Assembly: GCF_002087235.1 (NCBI RefSeq)
Contig: NZ_MUIO01000038.1
Span: 1-38,262 of the forward strand
DNA length: 38,262 nt
Direction: 5' to 3'
Origin: Pseudomonas floridensis
Lineage (GTDB): Bacteria; Pseudomonadota; Gammaproteobacteria; Pseudomonadales; Pseudomonadaceae
Position 1 is the first letter of the stretch, and each line of letters starts with the position of its first letter. The notes under the pieces are model-generated. The model worked only from the letters and a program-made list of their open reading frames with translations, had not been told where the DNA came from and ran no database searches. Shown here in pieces: positions 29,691 through 37,318 of this stretch. A program made the translations under genes and the position numbers.

Positions 29691-30449
29691 TCAGCCGGCT
29701 GCGCGGGTCGGATGTCGCATGGCGCTGTTGCGCCAGCGGGCCAGGTGCTGTTCGGCATAACGCCGCAAATGGCGAAGCAATTGGGATTGCTCATCGATCA
29801 GGTAGAAGTGATGACCTTCGAACATATCCAGCGAGAAGCCGGTGCTGGCCTCCTCCTGCCAGTCGAGCAGCTCCTCGACGCTGACACTGTCCTGCTTGCC
29901 GCCGAAGACATGGATCGGCATGTCCAGCGGCTCACGCTCGCCGTAGACGAAACTGCCGCACAGCAGAAAATCGGCACGCAGGATTGGCAGCATCAACTGC
30001 ATGAGTTCTTCGTTAGCGATTACGTTTTCGCTGGTGCCCTTGAGCGTGCGCAGCCGGTCGATCAACTGCGCATCGGTCTTGGCAACCGCGTATTCACTTA
30101 CATCGCGGCGCACCGGACCTGCCGTGGCGGACGTGAACAGGGCCAGCGGCGCAGGCAGACCACGAGCGCGCAGGGCGTGCGCCAGCTCGAACGCCAACAG
30201 CCCGCCCAGGCTGTGGCCGAACAACGCATAAGGCGTGTCCAGCTCAGCGGCGATCTCATCGGCCAGACGACTGGCCAACTGCACGATATCGGTCTGTAAC
30301 GGCTCGTCCATGCGCATGCCCCGTCCCGGCAGTTCCAGCGGACGCACGCTCAACCAGTCCGGCAGTTTGCGCCGCCAGGGGCTGTAGAACATGGCGCTGG
30401 CACCGGAATACGGCAGGCAGAACAGCTTCATGCTTGCAGAACTGTTCAT
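29691..30449 (-). CDS. pvdG: PvdG: type II thioesterase of pyoverdine synthesis
   Basis: 252 residues, alpha/beta-hydrolase of the stand-alone NRPS thioesterase class. Catalytic Ser80 is in GHSLGG, the probable acid is Asp187 (GGKQDSV) and the His is His213 (EGHHFYL). The N-terminal [11 protein letters not shown] is typical. Known: such enzymes remove wrong acyl groups from carrier domains, keeping the assembly line running. It lies directly upstream of pvdL, and the two appear co-transcribed. The ATG at 30449 overlaps the stop of a 21-codon leader ORF (ATGA) and has only a poor ribosome-binding site of its own, so translation is probably coupled. Met7 is a less likely start. Confidence 0.93.
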   Translation of the reverse strand: MNSSASMKLFCLPYSGASAMFYSPWRRKLPDWLSVRPLELPGRGMRMDEPLQTDIVQLASRLADEIAAELDTPYALFGHSLGGLLAFELAHALRARGLPAPLALFTSATAGPVRRDVSEYAVAKTDAQLIDRLRTLKGTSENVIANEELMQLMLPILRADFLLCGSFVYGEREPLDMPIHVFGGKQDSVSVEELLDWQEEASTGFSLDMFEGHHFYLIDEQSQLLRHLRRYAEQHLARWRNSAMRHPTRAAG

Positions 30450-30511
30450 ATCAGGACCGTCCGTCCATTGGATCCGGTGTAAAAGCCGTGATGCGCACGA
30501 TCAAAACGCAT
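30446..30511 (-). CDS. 21-residue leader ORF coupled to pvdG
   Basis: A small ORF from ATG 30511 to TGA 30448-30446, beginning [11 protein letters not shown] and ending TVLI. AGGAG (30522-30518) lies 6 nt before the ATG, a better ribosome-binding site than that of pvdG. Its TGA overlaps the pvdG ATG as ATGA. It lies about 60 nt downstream of a PvdS box, so it would be the first reading frame on the pvdG-pvdL transcript. No known domain. It may serve only to load ribosomes for pvdG, or may be a peptide in its own right. Confidence 0.55.
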   Translation of the reverse strand: MRFDRAHHGFYTGSNGRTVLI

Positions 30512-30569
30512 GGTGTTCTCCTGATGTATTCCCTGGCCTGCGCCGTGGGCGGGCCTGTCATCAATGAGA

Positions 30570-30593
30570 ACGGACGGCGCCTGGAAATAATTA
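30570..30593 (-). promoter_or_regulatory. PvdS (IS-box) promoter of pvdG-pvdL
   Basis: The minus strand reads TAATT (30593-30589), 16 nt, CGT (30572-30570). It lies about 60 nt before the leader ORF and faces away from pvdS. No other candidate promoter for the 14-kb pvdG-pvdL unit is visible. Confidence 0.75.
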
Positions 30594-30674
30594 GTCGCAT
30601 CCTGCGTCCGCGCACGACCGCCGGGCGCACCTGCGAAGCTCGCACCCTTTAAGTGCGCTGATGCGCTTTCGCAT

Positions 30675-30703
30675 TTGACAATAATTATCATTAAGACTAA
30701 TTT
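30675..30703 (+). promoter_or_regulatory. Fur-controlled sigma-70 promoter of pvdS
   Basis: TTGACA (30675-30680), a perfect -35, is followed after 17 nt by TAATTT (30698-30703), a fair -10. A Fur box at 30677-30695 (begins GACAATAATT) matches the 19-bp consensus at 14 positions and covers the -35 and spacer, so iron-loaded Fur would block RNA polymerase. This agrees with known iron repression of pvdS. Confidence 0.85.
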
Positions 30704-30772
30704 ATCGCCCCACGCGATGGTGCTGCTCATAAGGCGGCTCCCCTCCAATGACTTCGTAGCAAGGTGAATTCC

Positions 30773-31309
30773 ATGACGGAACAAGTATTCACAAGCAAGT
30801 GCGACTCACCCCTGCTCCAGGCTTTCGTCGACAACTATCTGCTGCTGGTCAAGATCGCCGCACGCATCGTGGGTTGCCGGTCACGCGCTGAAGATGTGGT
30901 GCAGGACGCCTTCTTCAGGCTGCGCTCCGCCCCTCAAGTCACGCTGACGTTCAAGGCCCAGCTCAGCTACCTGTTTCAGATCGTGCGCAATCTGGCCATC
31001 GATCATTACCGCAAACAGGCGCTGGAGCAGAAATACACCGGGCCGGAGGCCGAGGGGCTGAACGTGGTGATTCAAGGCGCTTCGCCGGAAACGTCGCACA
31101 TCAACTTCTCGAGCCTGGAGCGCATCGCCGACGCCCTGTCGGAATTGCCACCCAGAACCCGCTACGCGTTCGAGATGTATCGCCTGCACGGCGTGCCGCA
31201 GAAGGACATTGCCAAGGAGTTGGGCGTCTCGCCGACGCTGGTCAACTTCATGATCCGCGACGCGCTGATTCACTGCCGCAAGGTCAACGGTGTCAGAAAC
31301 GAACCCTGA
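30773..31309 (+). CDS. pvdS: PvdS: ECF iron-starvation sigma factor
   Basis: 178 residues with sigma-70 regions 2 and 4. Region 2 includes SRAEDVVQDAFFRL and YLFQIVRNLAIDHYRKQA; region 4 includes LPPRTRYAFEMYRLHGVPQKDIAKELGVSPTLVNFMIRDAL. The match to P. aeruginosa PvdS is obvious by eye over the whole length. It directs RNA polymerase to IS-box promoters of pyoverdine genes. The ATG at 30773 has AAGG 8 nt upstream; a GTG three codons earlier is in frame but would bury that site. No anti-sigma gene is adjacent; in P. aeruginosa the anti-sigma FpvR lies near the receptor gene. A bidirectional terminator follows. Confidence 0.97.
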   Translation: MTEQVFTSKCDSPLLQAFVDNYLLLVKIAARIVGCRSRAEDVVQDAFFRLRSAPQVTLTFKAQLSYLFQIVRNLAIDHYRKQALEQKYTGPEAEGLNVVIQGASPETSHINFSSLERIADALSELPPRTRYAFEMYRLHGVPQKDIAKELGVSPTLVNFMIRDALIHCRKVNGVRNEP

Positions 31310-31324
31310 GCGTTGCCAGAACGA

Positions 31325-31352
31325 AAAAACCGGAGCTCAGGCTCCGGTTTTT
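31325..31352. terminator. Bidirectional terminator between pvdS and the NTF2-like gene
   Basis: A perfect 12-bp stem (31325-31336 with 31341-31352) with a TCAG loop; A-run on one side and T-run on the other, so it can end both convergent transcripts. Confidence 0.92.
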
Positions 31353-31374
31353 GGTTGTGCGCAGAGCCAGTCGA

Positions 31375-31902
31375 TCAGCGACTGACCTGGTACTCGGGCT
31401 GCACTTCCGGCATGGCCGAAGAGTGGTGATTCAGGATCTTCCACTCATTGCCGATGCGGTGATACAAGAAGGTGTAGCGCGCCTGGACCTTGCTCTGCTT
31501 GCCGTCTGCCGACGTCAGCGTGAAGGTGTAGACGCCACTGTCCACGGCGGCATCCGGACCCAGGCGACGAATCTCCCGGTAGTTGATTTCACCGGCTGGC
31601 TTGAGCGCCAGGAAGTGATCGAAGTAGTCCTTGATCTCGGCCGGGGTGGCTCGCACCTTGTTCGAGACCGTCGGCTGCAATACCGCATCCTTCGTGTAGA
31701 GAGAAACCACGGTCTGCGCGTTACCGGTCTGCAGTGCCTTGTTCCAGCGGTCGAACAGGCCTGCAATTTCCTTGTCATTCACGTTGCTTGGCTGCTCGGC
31801 CACCATGCGGTAGGTGTAACCGCCCGCCGGTTCGGCAGCGGCGTGTACCATCGGGGCACTTACAGCAAGGAACAGGGCCAGGGCGGTCAATTTCACTTTC
31901 AT
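31375..31902 (-). CDS. Secreted NTF2-like (SnoaL/DUF4440-type) protein
   Basis: 175 residues from ATG 31902, which has AGGAG about 8 nt upstream; the 16-codon upstream extension lacks this. A signal peptide is clear (MKVKLTALALFLAVSAPMVHA). The mature part has the NTF2-like pattern: helix LFDRWNKALQTGNAQTVVSLYTKDAVLQPT, then alternating strands ending YTFLYHRIGNEWKILNHHSS. Relatives are often labelled SgcJ/EcaC-type, but this fold serves many roles and no catalytic set can be read with certainty. It is convergent with pvdS and shares its terminator, with no PvdS box seen upstream, so a link to pyoverdine is not shown. Confidence 0.82.
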   Translation of the reverse strand: MKVKLTALALFLAVSAPMVHAAAEPAGGYTYRMVAEQPSNVNDKEIAGLFDRWNKALQTGNAQTVVSLYTKDAVLQPTVSNKVRATPAEIKDYFDHFLALKPAGEINYREIRRLGPDAAVDSGVYTFTLTSADGKQSKVQARYTFLYHRIGNEWKILNHHSSAMPEVQPEYQVSR

Positions 31903-32099
31903 TGCAACTCTCCTACGGGATGATCTGTTCAGGGATTCAGTGGATGCCAATTTGCCCTGTTGCCCGCTTTACCCCATCGGCCGAACGGGGTTATTTCACT
32001 ATGCCAACCGGCAGATAGGCGCTGCATCGCCAGACGCGCTTTAATAGCGCTACTCAAGGTGTGCTCGCGCGCGCATCATTTCCCGCTGGAGCTCTCCTC

Positions 32100-33284
32100 A
32101 TGCAAAGCCCTCCACATGACCCCGCAAGTGCCCTGGCCATCCGCACCCAGTATCGGCAGTCGCAAAGCCGCGCCGCCCGCCTGCGGCTGCTGGTGGACAC
32201 CGGCCAGGAACTGACTCAGTTGCCGCCCGAGGCCATGCGTCAGCGCGTGCTGCAACGGGCCTGCGCTTTCGTGGCCATGGATCACGGCCTGTTACTGGAG
32301 TGGAACAGCGACAACGTGGTCGTGATTACCGCCAGCCATGGCAGCAAGGAACGTCTGAACTCGCTGAACAAGGCGGCCGACGCTCTGGCGACCGGCCCGC
32401 AATGGCTTGACTGCCCGGACGCCCGACTGCCCAGCATTCTGATGCTGCCGCTGCGCGGTGCCGACGACGGCGCGTTTGGCATGTTGCTGCTGGCCAACAG
32501 CGTTGGCATCAATGCACCGGACAACGAAGACATCGAGTCCCTGCAACTGCTGGCGACCCTGCTGGCGGCGCACCTTGAGAACAACCGCCTGCTCGAAGCG
32601 CTGGTGGCCCGGGAACGGACCATGTCCGAGCTGGTGCATCAACTGTTCACCGCTCAGGAAGATGAACGCAAACGCATGGCCTACGACCTGCATGACGGAC
32701 TGGCTCAGACCCTCGCCGGTCTGCACCAGCGTCTACAGGGTTTTGCGGGACGTTGTCCGCAACTGCCAGACCCCATGAGCGCCGACTTGCAGGCCATTCT
32801 CACCCTCGCCCAGCACTGCGTTGGCGAAGGCCGACAACTGATCAGCGGGTTGCGGCCCACCGTGCTGGACGATTTCGGCCTGCTTCAGGCCGTCGACAAG
32901 GAAGCCGACCGCTTGCGCGAAGCCGGAATCGCCGTGCACTGGAGTTCGCGCTCGATGGTCCGCCTGCCCAGCCACCTGGAGATCGGCCTGTTTCGTATTG
33001 CCCAGGAAGGGATCAACAACGTGCTCAAGCACTCGGACGCCGGCAGCGTGCAATTGGCCCTGGAAATCAGTGACAGCGCGGTTTCACTGCTGCTGGAGGA
33101 CAATGGCCGGGGTTTTGTGACCGACGCTCGCTCCGATGGCAACGGCGTTCAGAAACTGGGGCTGGTGGCGATGCAGGAACGTGCCAGCCTGATGGGCGGC
33201 CGCATGACCTGCATCAGCCGTCCCGACAGCGGTACACGACTGCGCGCCACCATCCCTTTCACTGCTGACAAGGCAAGCAAATGA
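32100..33284 (+). CDS. Soluble GAF-domain histidine kinase, NarX/HisKA_3 type
   Basis: 394 residues from ATG 32100, GGAG about 9 nt upstream (a GTG at 32061 is in frame but less likely). N-terminal GAF-like sensor (about 30-165), then HisKA_3 with phospho-acceptor His198 in MAYDLHDGLAQTLAGL, then an HATPase domain (GINNVLKHSDAG, DNGRGF, GLVAMQERASLMGG). There are no membrane segments, so it senses a cytoplasmic signal. It overlaps the next gene, a LuxR-type regulator, by ATGA; the two form a two-component pair. The ligand cannot be told from sequence. Confidence 0.92.
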   Translation: MQSPPHDPASALAIRTQYRQSQSRAARLRLLVDTGQELTQLPPEAMRQRVLQRACAFVAMDHGLLLEWNSDNVVVITASHGSKERLNSLNKAADALATGPQWLDCPDARLPSILMLPLRGADDGAFGMLLLANSVGINAPDNEDIESLQLLATLLAAHLENNRLLEALVARERTMSELVHQLFTAQEDERKRMAYDLHDGLAQTLAGLHQRLQGFAGRCPQLPDPMSADLQAILTLAQHCVGEGRQLISGLRPTVLDDFGLLQAVDKEADRLREAGIAVHWSSRSMVRLPSHLEIGLFRIAQEGINNVLKHSDAGSVQLALEISDSAVSLLLEDNGRGFVTDARSDGNGVQKLGLVAMQERASLMGGRMTCISRPDSGTRLRATIPFTADKASK

Positions 33285-33949
33285 CTGACACCCTGCGACT
33301 GGTTCTGGCTGACGATCATGAAGTGACCCGCACCGGATTCGTCTCGCTGCTGGCGGGCCATCCGGAATTCGAGGTGGTGGGCCAGGCCGCCAACGGTCAA
33401 CAGGCCGTGGAGCTTTGCCAGGAACTGCAGCCGGACATCGCGATTCTCGATATCCGCATGCCGGTGCTCAACGGACTGGGCGCGGCACGAATTCTCCAGC
33501 AACGCATGCCGAATCTCAAAGTGGTGATCTTCACCATGGACGACAGCACCGATCACCTGGAAGCGGCCATCAGCGCTGGTGCCGTGGGCTATCTGCTCAA
33601 GGACGCCAGTCGCGACGAAGTGATTGCCAGCCTGCAACGCGTGGCGCGCGGTGAAGAAGCGCTCAACAGCGCCGTCAGCGCTCGTCTGCTGCGGCGCATG
33701 ACTGAACGCAACACCAGCGGCGCGGCCCTGCCCGAAGCCCTGACGCCCCGCGAGCGGCAGGTGCTGGGGTTGGTCGCCGGTGGTTTCAGCAACCGGGAAA
33801 TTGGCGAAAAACTCGGCATCACGACCGGCACCGCCAAAGCGCACGTGGAAAAAGTCATCGGCAAACTCGGCGCATCGGACCGTACCCAGGCCGCCGTGCG
33901 TGGCGTGGCACTGGGCCTTGTGACTCAGGCTCCGGGCGATTGGCGATGA
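33281..33949 (+). CDS. LuxR/NarL-family response regulator
   Basis: 222 residues. Receiver domain with acidic pocket (ADDHEVTR) and phospho-acceptor Asp57 (ILDIRMP), conserved T in FTMDD and K in LLKDAS. C-terminal helix-turn-helix of the NarL/LuxR type (LTPRERQVLGLVAGGFSNREIGEKLGITTGTAKAHVEKVIGKL). The start overlaps the kinase stop and its own stop overlaps the hybrid kinase start, so the four signalling genes are coupled. It is a DNA-binding output; target genes are unknown. An iron-related role is possible from location only. Confidence 0.95.
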   Translation: MTDTLRLVLADDHEVTRTGFVSLLAGHPEFEVVGQAANGQQAVELCQELQPDIAILDIRMPVLNGLGAARILQQRMPNLKVVIFTMDDSTDHLEAAISAGAVGYLLKDASRDEVIASLQRVARGEEALNSAVSARLLRRMTERNTSGAALPEALTPRERQVLGLVAGGFSNREIGEKLGITTGTAKAHVEKVIGKLGASDRTQAAVRGVALGLVTQAPGDWR

Positions 33950-36273
33950 GCGAGCTGTCCACCAGTCGCTGGCAGGACCTTCCGCTGCGCGGCAAAGCAT
34001 TGCTGGCGATCTCCATGCCGCTGGTGGTGCTGATGTTCTCGCTGCTGTTGATCTACAACGCCGAGCGCCAGACCGCCCGCGCCGAAGAGGATGTACGTCG
34101 CGTCCTGCTGGTGCAGGGCGATATCCAGACCGTGCACACGCAGATTGCTGAAGCGGCCGCCAGCGTGCGCGGCTACCTTCTGACCCGTCAGGCCGATTTC
34201 CTGCCCGGTTACCTGAATGCCCAGCCGCTGATCGACGCGGCGCTGGCGCGGCTCGACGCCAACATTCAGGACGAGCAGATGCGCCGCTACCTGATGTCGA
34301 TCGAGCCGCTGATTCACGCCAAGTCGGACGGTCTGGCGAAACTGCAGGCGCTCAGCCTGCAGTCACCGGAGAGCGTCACGCGAATCCTGGTCGAGAACAA
34401 ATACGTGCTCGATCAATTGCGCGAACGCATCAGCATCATGCGCGAGCGCGAAGACACTTTGCTCGCCGAACGCACTGCAGCAGCAGCGGCCACGCGTGAA
34501 GGGCTGTTGTTCTCGACGCTTCTGGCCGCGGCCTGCGGACTGATCGGTGCGGTACTGGCCGTGTTAATGCTGTCTCGCGGCATCGTCACGCGCGTGCAGC
34601 AGGTGCAGCGTAACGCCCAGCGCCTGGCGCTCGGCCATCCGCTGCTGCCGCAGCCGCCCGAGAAGGACGAAATCGGTCAGTTGAGCACCCGACTGGTCGA
34701 AGCCGGGCAACTGCTGGCCGAACGCGAGCGCGCCTTGCGCGACAACGAAGAACGCCTGCGGCTGATCATCGAAGGCGTGAAGGACTACGGCATTTTCGCA
34801 CTGGACAAGCACGGCTACATCACCACCTGGAACGCGGGCGCCGAGCGCATCAAGGGCTACACCGAGCAGGAAATCATCGGTCAGCATTTTTCGGTGTTCT
34901 ACCAGCCGCAGGAATGCCCGCAGCACCCGGACATGGCGCTGCATGAAGCCACCGTCGAAGGGCATTACATGGAAGAAGGCTGGCGCTGTCGCAAGGATGG
35001 CAGCCGCTTCTGGGCCAGCGTGGTGATTACTGCGCAGTACGATGGCAATGGCGAGCTGCGCGGCTTTTCCAAGATCACCCGCGACATCACCGACCGACGT
35101 GCCGCCGAGATTGCCTTGGGCACGGCACGTGAAGAAGCTGAACGCGCCAGCCGGGCGAAAAGCGAGTTTCTCTCACGCATGAGCCATGAACTGCGCACGC
35201 CACTGAATTCCATTCTGGGATTTGCCCAGTTACTGGACATGGACTCGACCGCTAGCCAGAGGCCGCAGGTCGGGCACATTCTGCGGGCCGGTCAGCATTT
35301 GCTGAAACTGATCAACGAAGTGCTCGACATCGCCCGGATCGAAGCCGGACACCTGTCTCTAAGCCTGGAACCGGTCTCCCTGTCGGCGGTGCTGCAGGAA
35401 ACGCTGGTGCTGGTTTCACCGATGGCGGCCGACGGCGGCATCCGGCTCGTCGAACTGCCGAGCATGCCTGACGAGCTTGGCGTGATCGCTGACCGTCAAC
35501 GGCTGATTCAGGTGCTGCTGAACCTGCTGTCCAACGCCATCAAATACAACCGGCCCGACGGTCAGGTGAACATCGAAATCGAGCAGGTGGGCGAACAGAT
35601 TGCCGTGACGGTCGTGGACACCGGCCACGGGATCGATGCGGACCGCATCGATCAATTGTTCAAACCCTTCGAGCGTCTGGGCGCCGATCCGAATGTCGAA
35701 GGCACCGGGCTGGGCCTGGCACTGAGCAAAAGCATGCTTGAGATGATGCAGGGTCAGTTGTCCGTGCAGAGTACGCCCGGAAGGGGCAGCCGCTTCACGC
35801 TGCAACTGCCGCGGGTACAGGTCCAGGCACTGCCTGCACCCGCACCGCGCCCGATCGAACTGCTGCCTGCCGTCCAGCGCCCTGCCCGCCCGGATTATCA
35901 CGGTAAAGTGCTGTGCATCGAAGACAACCTGTCGAGCATGGCCCTGATCGAAACCCTGCTGCAACGCAGGCCCGGCATTCAGTTACTGTCCAGCATGCAG
36001 GGCCAGTTGGGCCTGGATCTAGCCCGACAGCACGCCCCGCAATTGATTTTGCTGGACCTGAATCTGCCGGACCTCAAGGGGCTGGAAGTCCTGCAACGGT
36101 TGCGACGTCTGCCAGCCACCGCCAGTACACCCATTCTGATGATCACTGCGGACGCCAGCGATACCGTGCGTCGAGCATTGCAAGAAGCGGGCGCGACGGC
36201 CATTCTGACCAAACCCATCCAGGTCCCCGCCTTTCTCGCTTATCTGGATCAATACTTACCGGAGCCAACATGA
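33946..36273 (+). CDS. Membrane hybrid histidine kinase (CHASE3-like, PAS, HisKA, HATPase, receiver)
   Basis: 775 residues from ATG 33946, which overlaps the preceding TGA. Membrane segments at about 18-37 and 186-209 bracket a periplasmic helical domain of CHASE3 type. Then a linker, a PAS domain (about 268-382, RLIIEGVKDYGIFALDKHG), HisKA with phospho-acceptor His414 (MSHELRTPLNS), HATPase (GTGLGLALSKSMLEMM), and a C-terminal receiver with Asp704 (LLDLNLPDLKG). It probably passes phosphate to its own receiver and perhaps to the stand-alone receiver encoded next. No DNA-binding domain is present. Confidence 0.93.
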   Translation: MSELSTSRWQDLPLRGKALLAISMPLVVLMFSLLLIYNAERQTARAEEDVRRVLLVQGDIQTVHTQIAEAAASVRGYLLTRQADFLPGYLNAQPLIDAALARLDANIQDEQMRRYLMSIEPLIHAKSDGLAKLQALSLQSPESVTRILVENKYVLDQLRERISIMREREDTLLAERTAAAAATREGLLFSTLLAAACGLIGAVLAVLMLSRGIVTRVQQVQRNAQRLALGHPLLPQPPEKDEIGQLSTRLVEAGQLLAERERALRDNEERLRLIIEGVKDYGIFALDKHGYITTWNAGAERIKGYTEQEIIGQHFSVFYQPQECPQHPDMALHEATVEGHYMEEGWRCRKDGSRFWASVVITAQYDGNGELRGFSKITRDITDRRAAEIALGTAREEAERASRAKSEFLSRMSHELRTPLNSILGFAQLLDMDSTASQRPQVGHILRAGQHLLKLINEVLDIARIEAGHLSLSLEPVSLSAVLQETLVLVSPMAADGGIRLVELPSMPDELGVIADRQRLIQVLLNLLSNAIKYNRPDGQVNIEIEQVGEQIAVTVVDTGHGIDADRIDQLFKPFERLGADPNVEGTGLGLALSKSMLEMMQGQLSVQSTPGRGSRFTLQLPRVQVQALPAPAPRPIELLPAVQRPARPDYHGKVLCIEDNLSSMALIETLLQRRPGIQLLSSMQGQLGLDLARQHAPQLILLDLNLPDLKGLEVLQRLRRLPATASTPILMITADASDTVRRALQEAGATAILTKPIQVPAFLAYLDQYLPEPT

Positions 36274-36734
36274 CCGGAGACTTTCGCATCCTGATCATCG
36301 ATGATCAGCGTCCCAACCTGGAGTTGATGGAGCAACTGCTCGCCCGCGAAGGGCTGACCAACGTGCTGAGCAGCACCGAGCCGTTGCGTACGCTGGACCT
36401 GTTCAACAGCTTCGAGCCGGACCTTGTGGTGCTCGACCTGCATATGCCCGAGTTCGACGGCTTTGCCGTGCTGGAGCAATTGGGTCGTCGCATTCCAGCC
36501 AACGATTACGTGCCGATCATGGTCCTGACCGCCGATGCGACACGCGATACTCGTCTGCGGGCCCTGGCGCTGGGTGCACGCGACTTCATCAGCAAACCGC
36601 TGGATGCGCTGGAAACCATGTTGCGAATCTGGAACCTGCTGGAGACGCGGGCGCTGTACAAGACCCTGCGCAAGCTGGTGCCGCCAGAGCATATCGAACT
36701 GCTGCGCCAGCCACGTTCGCTGGCACAGCAATGA
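36270..36734 (+). CDS. Stand-alone receiver-domain protein
   Basis: 154 residues from ATG 36270, GGAG 7 nt upstream, start overlapping the hybrid kinase stop (ATGA). Receiver domain with DDQRPN pocket, Asp56 (VLDLHMPEFDG), conserved T (VLTADATRD) and K (FISKPLDALE). After it comes only a helical tail (LETRALYKTLRKLVPPEHIELLRQ), with no HD-GYP, GGDEF or DNA-binding output. Such tails often follow receivers that pass a signal to a partner. It ends 9 nt from the convergent uspA-type gene. Confidence 0.9.
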   Translation: MTGDFRILIIDDQRPNLELMEQLLAREGLTNVLSSTEPLRTLDLFNSFEPDLVVLDLHMPEFDGFAVLEQLGRRIPANDYVPIMVLTADATRDTRLRALALGARDFISKPLDALETMLRIWNLLETRALYKTLRKLVPPEHIELLRQPRSLAQQ

Positions 36735-36743
36735 GCGATTGCG

Positions 36744-37175
36744 TCACTTGATGAGCGTTACCGGCACCGACGCTTCATGAATAACGCGGGTAGCCACCGA
36801 GCCCAGTAACAGGCCGGTCACGCTGCCCAGCCCCCTGGTGCCCATGACCACCGCATCGCAGCCCAGGCGCTGCACCTGCGCTTCGACCTGCTCGGCAACA
36901 TTGCCCAGGTCAACGTGGGCCTGAAAGCGCGTGCCGGCCGCTGTCAGCAGTTCGATCGCGTCGTCCAGCACCCGCTTGCCTTCGTTATTCAACCCCGCCT
37001 TCACACCTTCAATCATGTCCGGCGCCAGGTAATCGCTGTAATCGATCGGGCTGGACTGCACATTCAACAGGTGCACCTCAAGCGGCTTCTTGAGATCGGC
37101 AGACAGCTCAATGACATATCCGAGGGCCCGCATGGCGTGCTCGGAACCGTCGAAAGGAACCAGAACTTTATGCAT
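36744..37175 (-). CDS. Universal stress protein (UspA family)
   Basis: 143 residues, single Usp domain. Start MHKVLVPFDGSEHA and the ATP-binding motif GTRGLGSVTGLLLGSVATRVI near the C-terminus (G-x2-G-x9-G-S) are both intact, so it is likely of the nucleotide-binding kind. AAGGA precedes the ATG. It lies downstream of dusA on the same strand with a 143-nt gap that shows no terminator or other feature. Confidence 0.94.
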   Translation of the reverse strand: MHKVLVPFDGSEHAMRALGYVIELSADLKKPLEVHLLNVQSSPIDYSDYLAPDMIEGVKAGLNNEGKRVLDDAIELLTAAGTRFQAHVDLGNVAEQVEAQVQRLGCDAVVMGTRGLGSVTGLLLGSVATRVIHEASVPVTLIK

Positions 37176-37318
37176 GACAGCTTTCCTTGTTGGGTTATGC
37201 CGTCAACATATCCCGAGCCACGCGGCGCAGCCACTGGAAAGAATGCTTCTTTTGATCCAGAGCAGACGAGTGACGTCTGAAGCGACAAACGTACTCCTTT
37301 CCTTCGAACGAAGTGCGA

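Noticed and set aside
18268..29760. Several long plus-strand frames opposite pvdL
   Set aside because: All are shadows of PvdL, with low-complexity composition and no ribosome-binding sites of note.
31972..31993. Short CCCC/GGGG hairpin upstream of the NTF2-like gene
   Set aside because: Stem of five pairs with a long loop; not distinguishable from chance in GC-rich DNA.
35913..36269. 119-codon upstream extension of the receiver protein
   Set aside because: It lies within the hybrid kinase coding region in another frame; ATG 36270 has GGAG and fits the receiver domain start.
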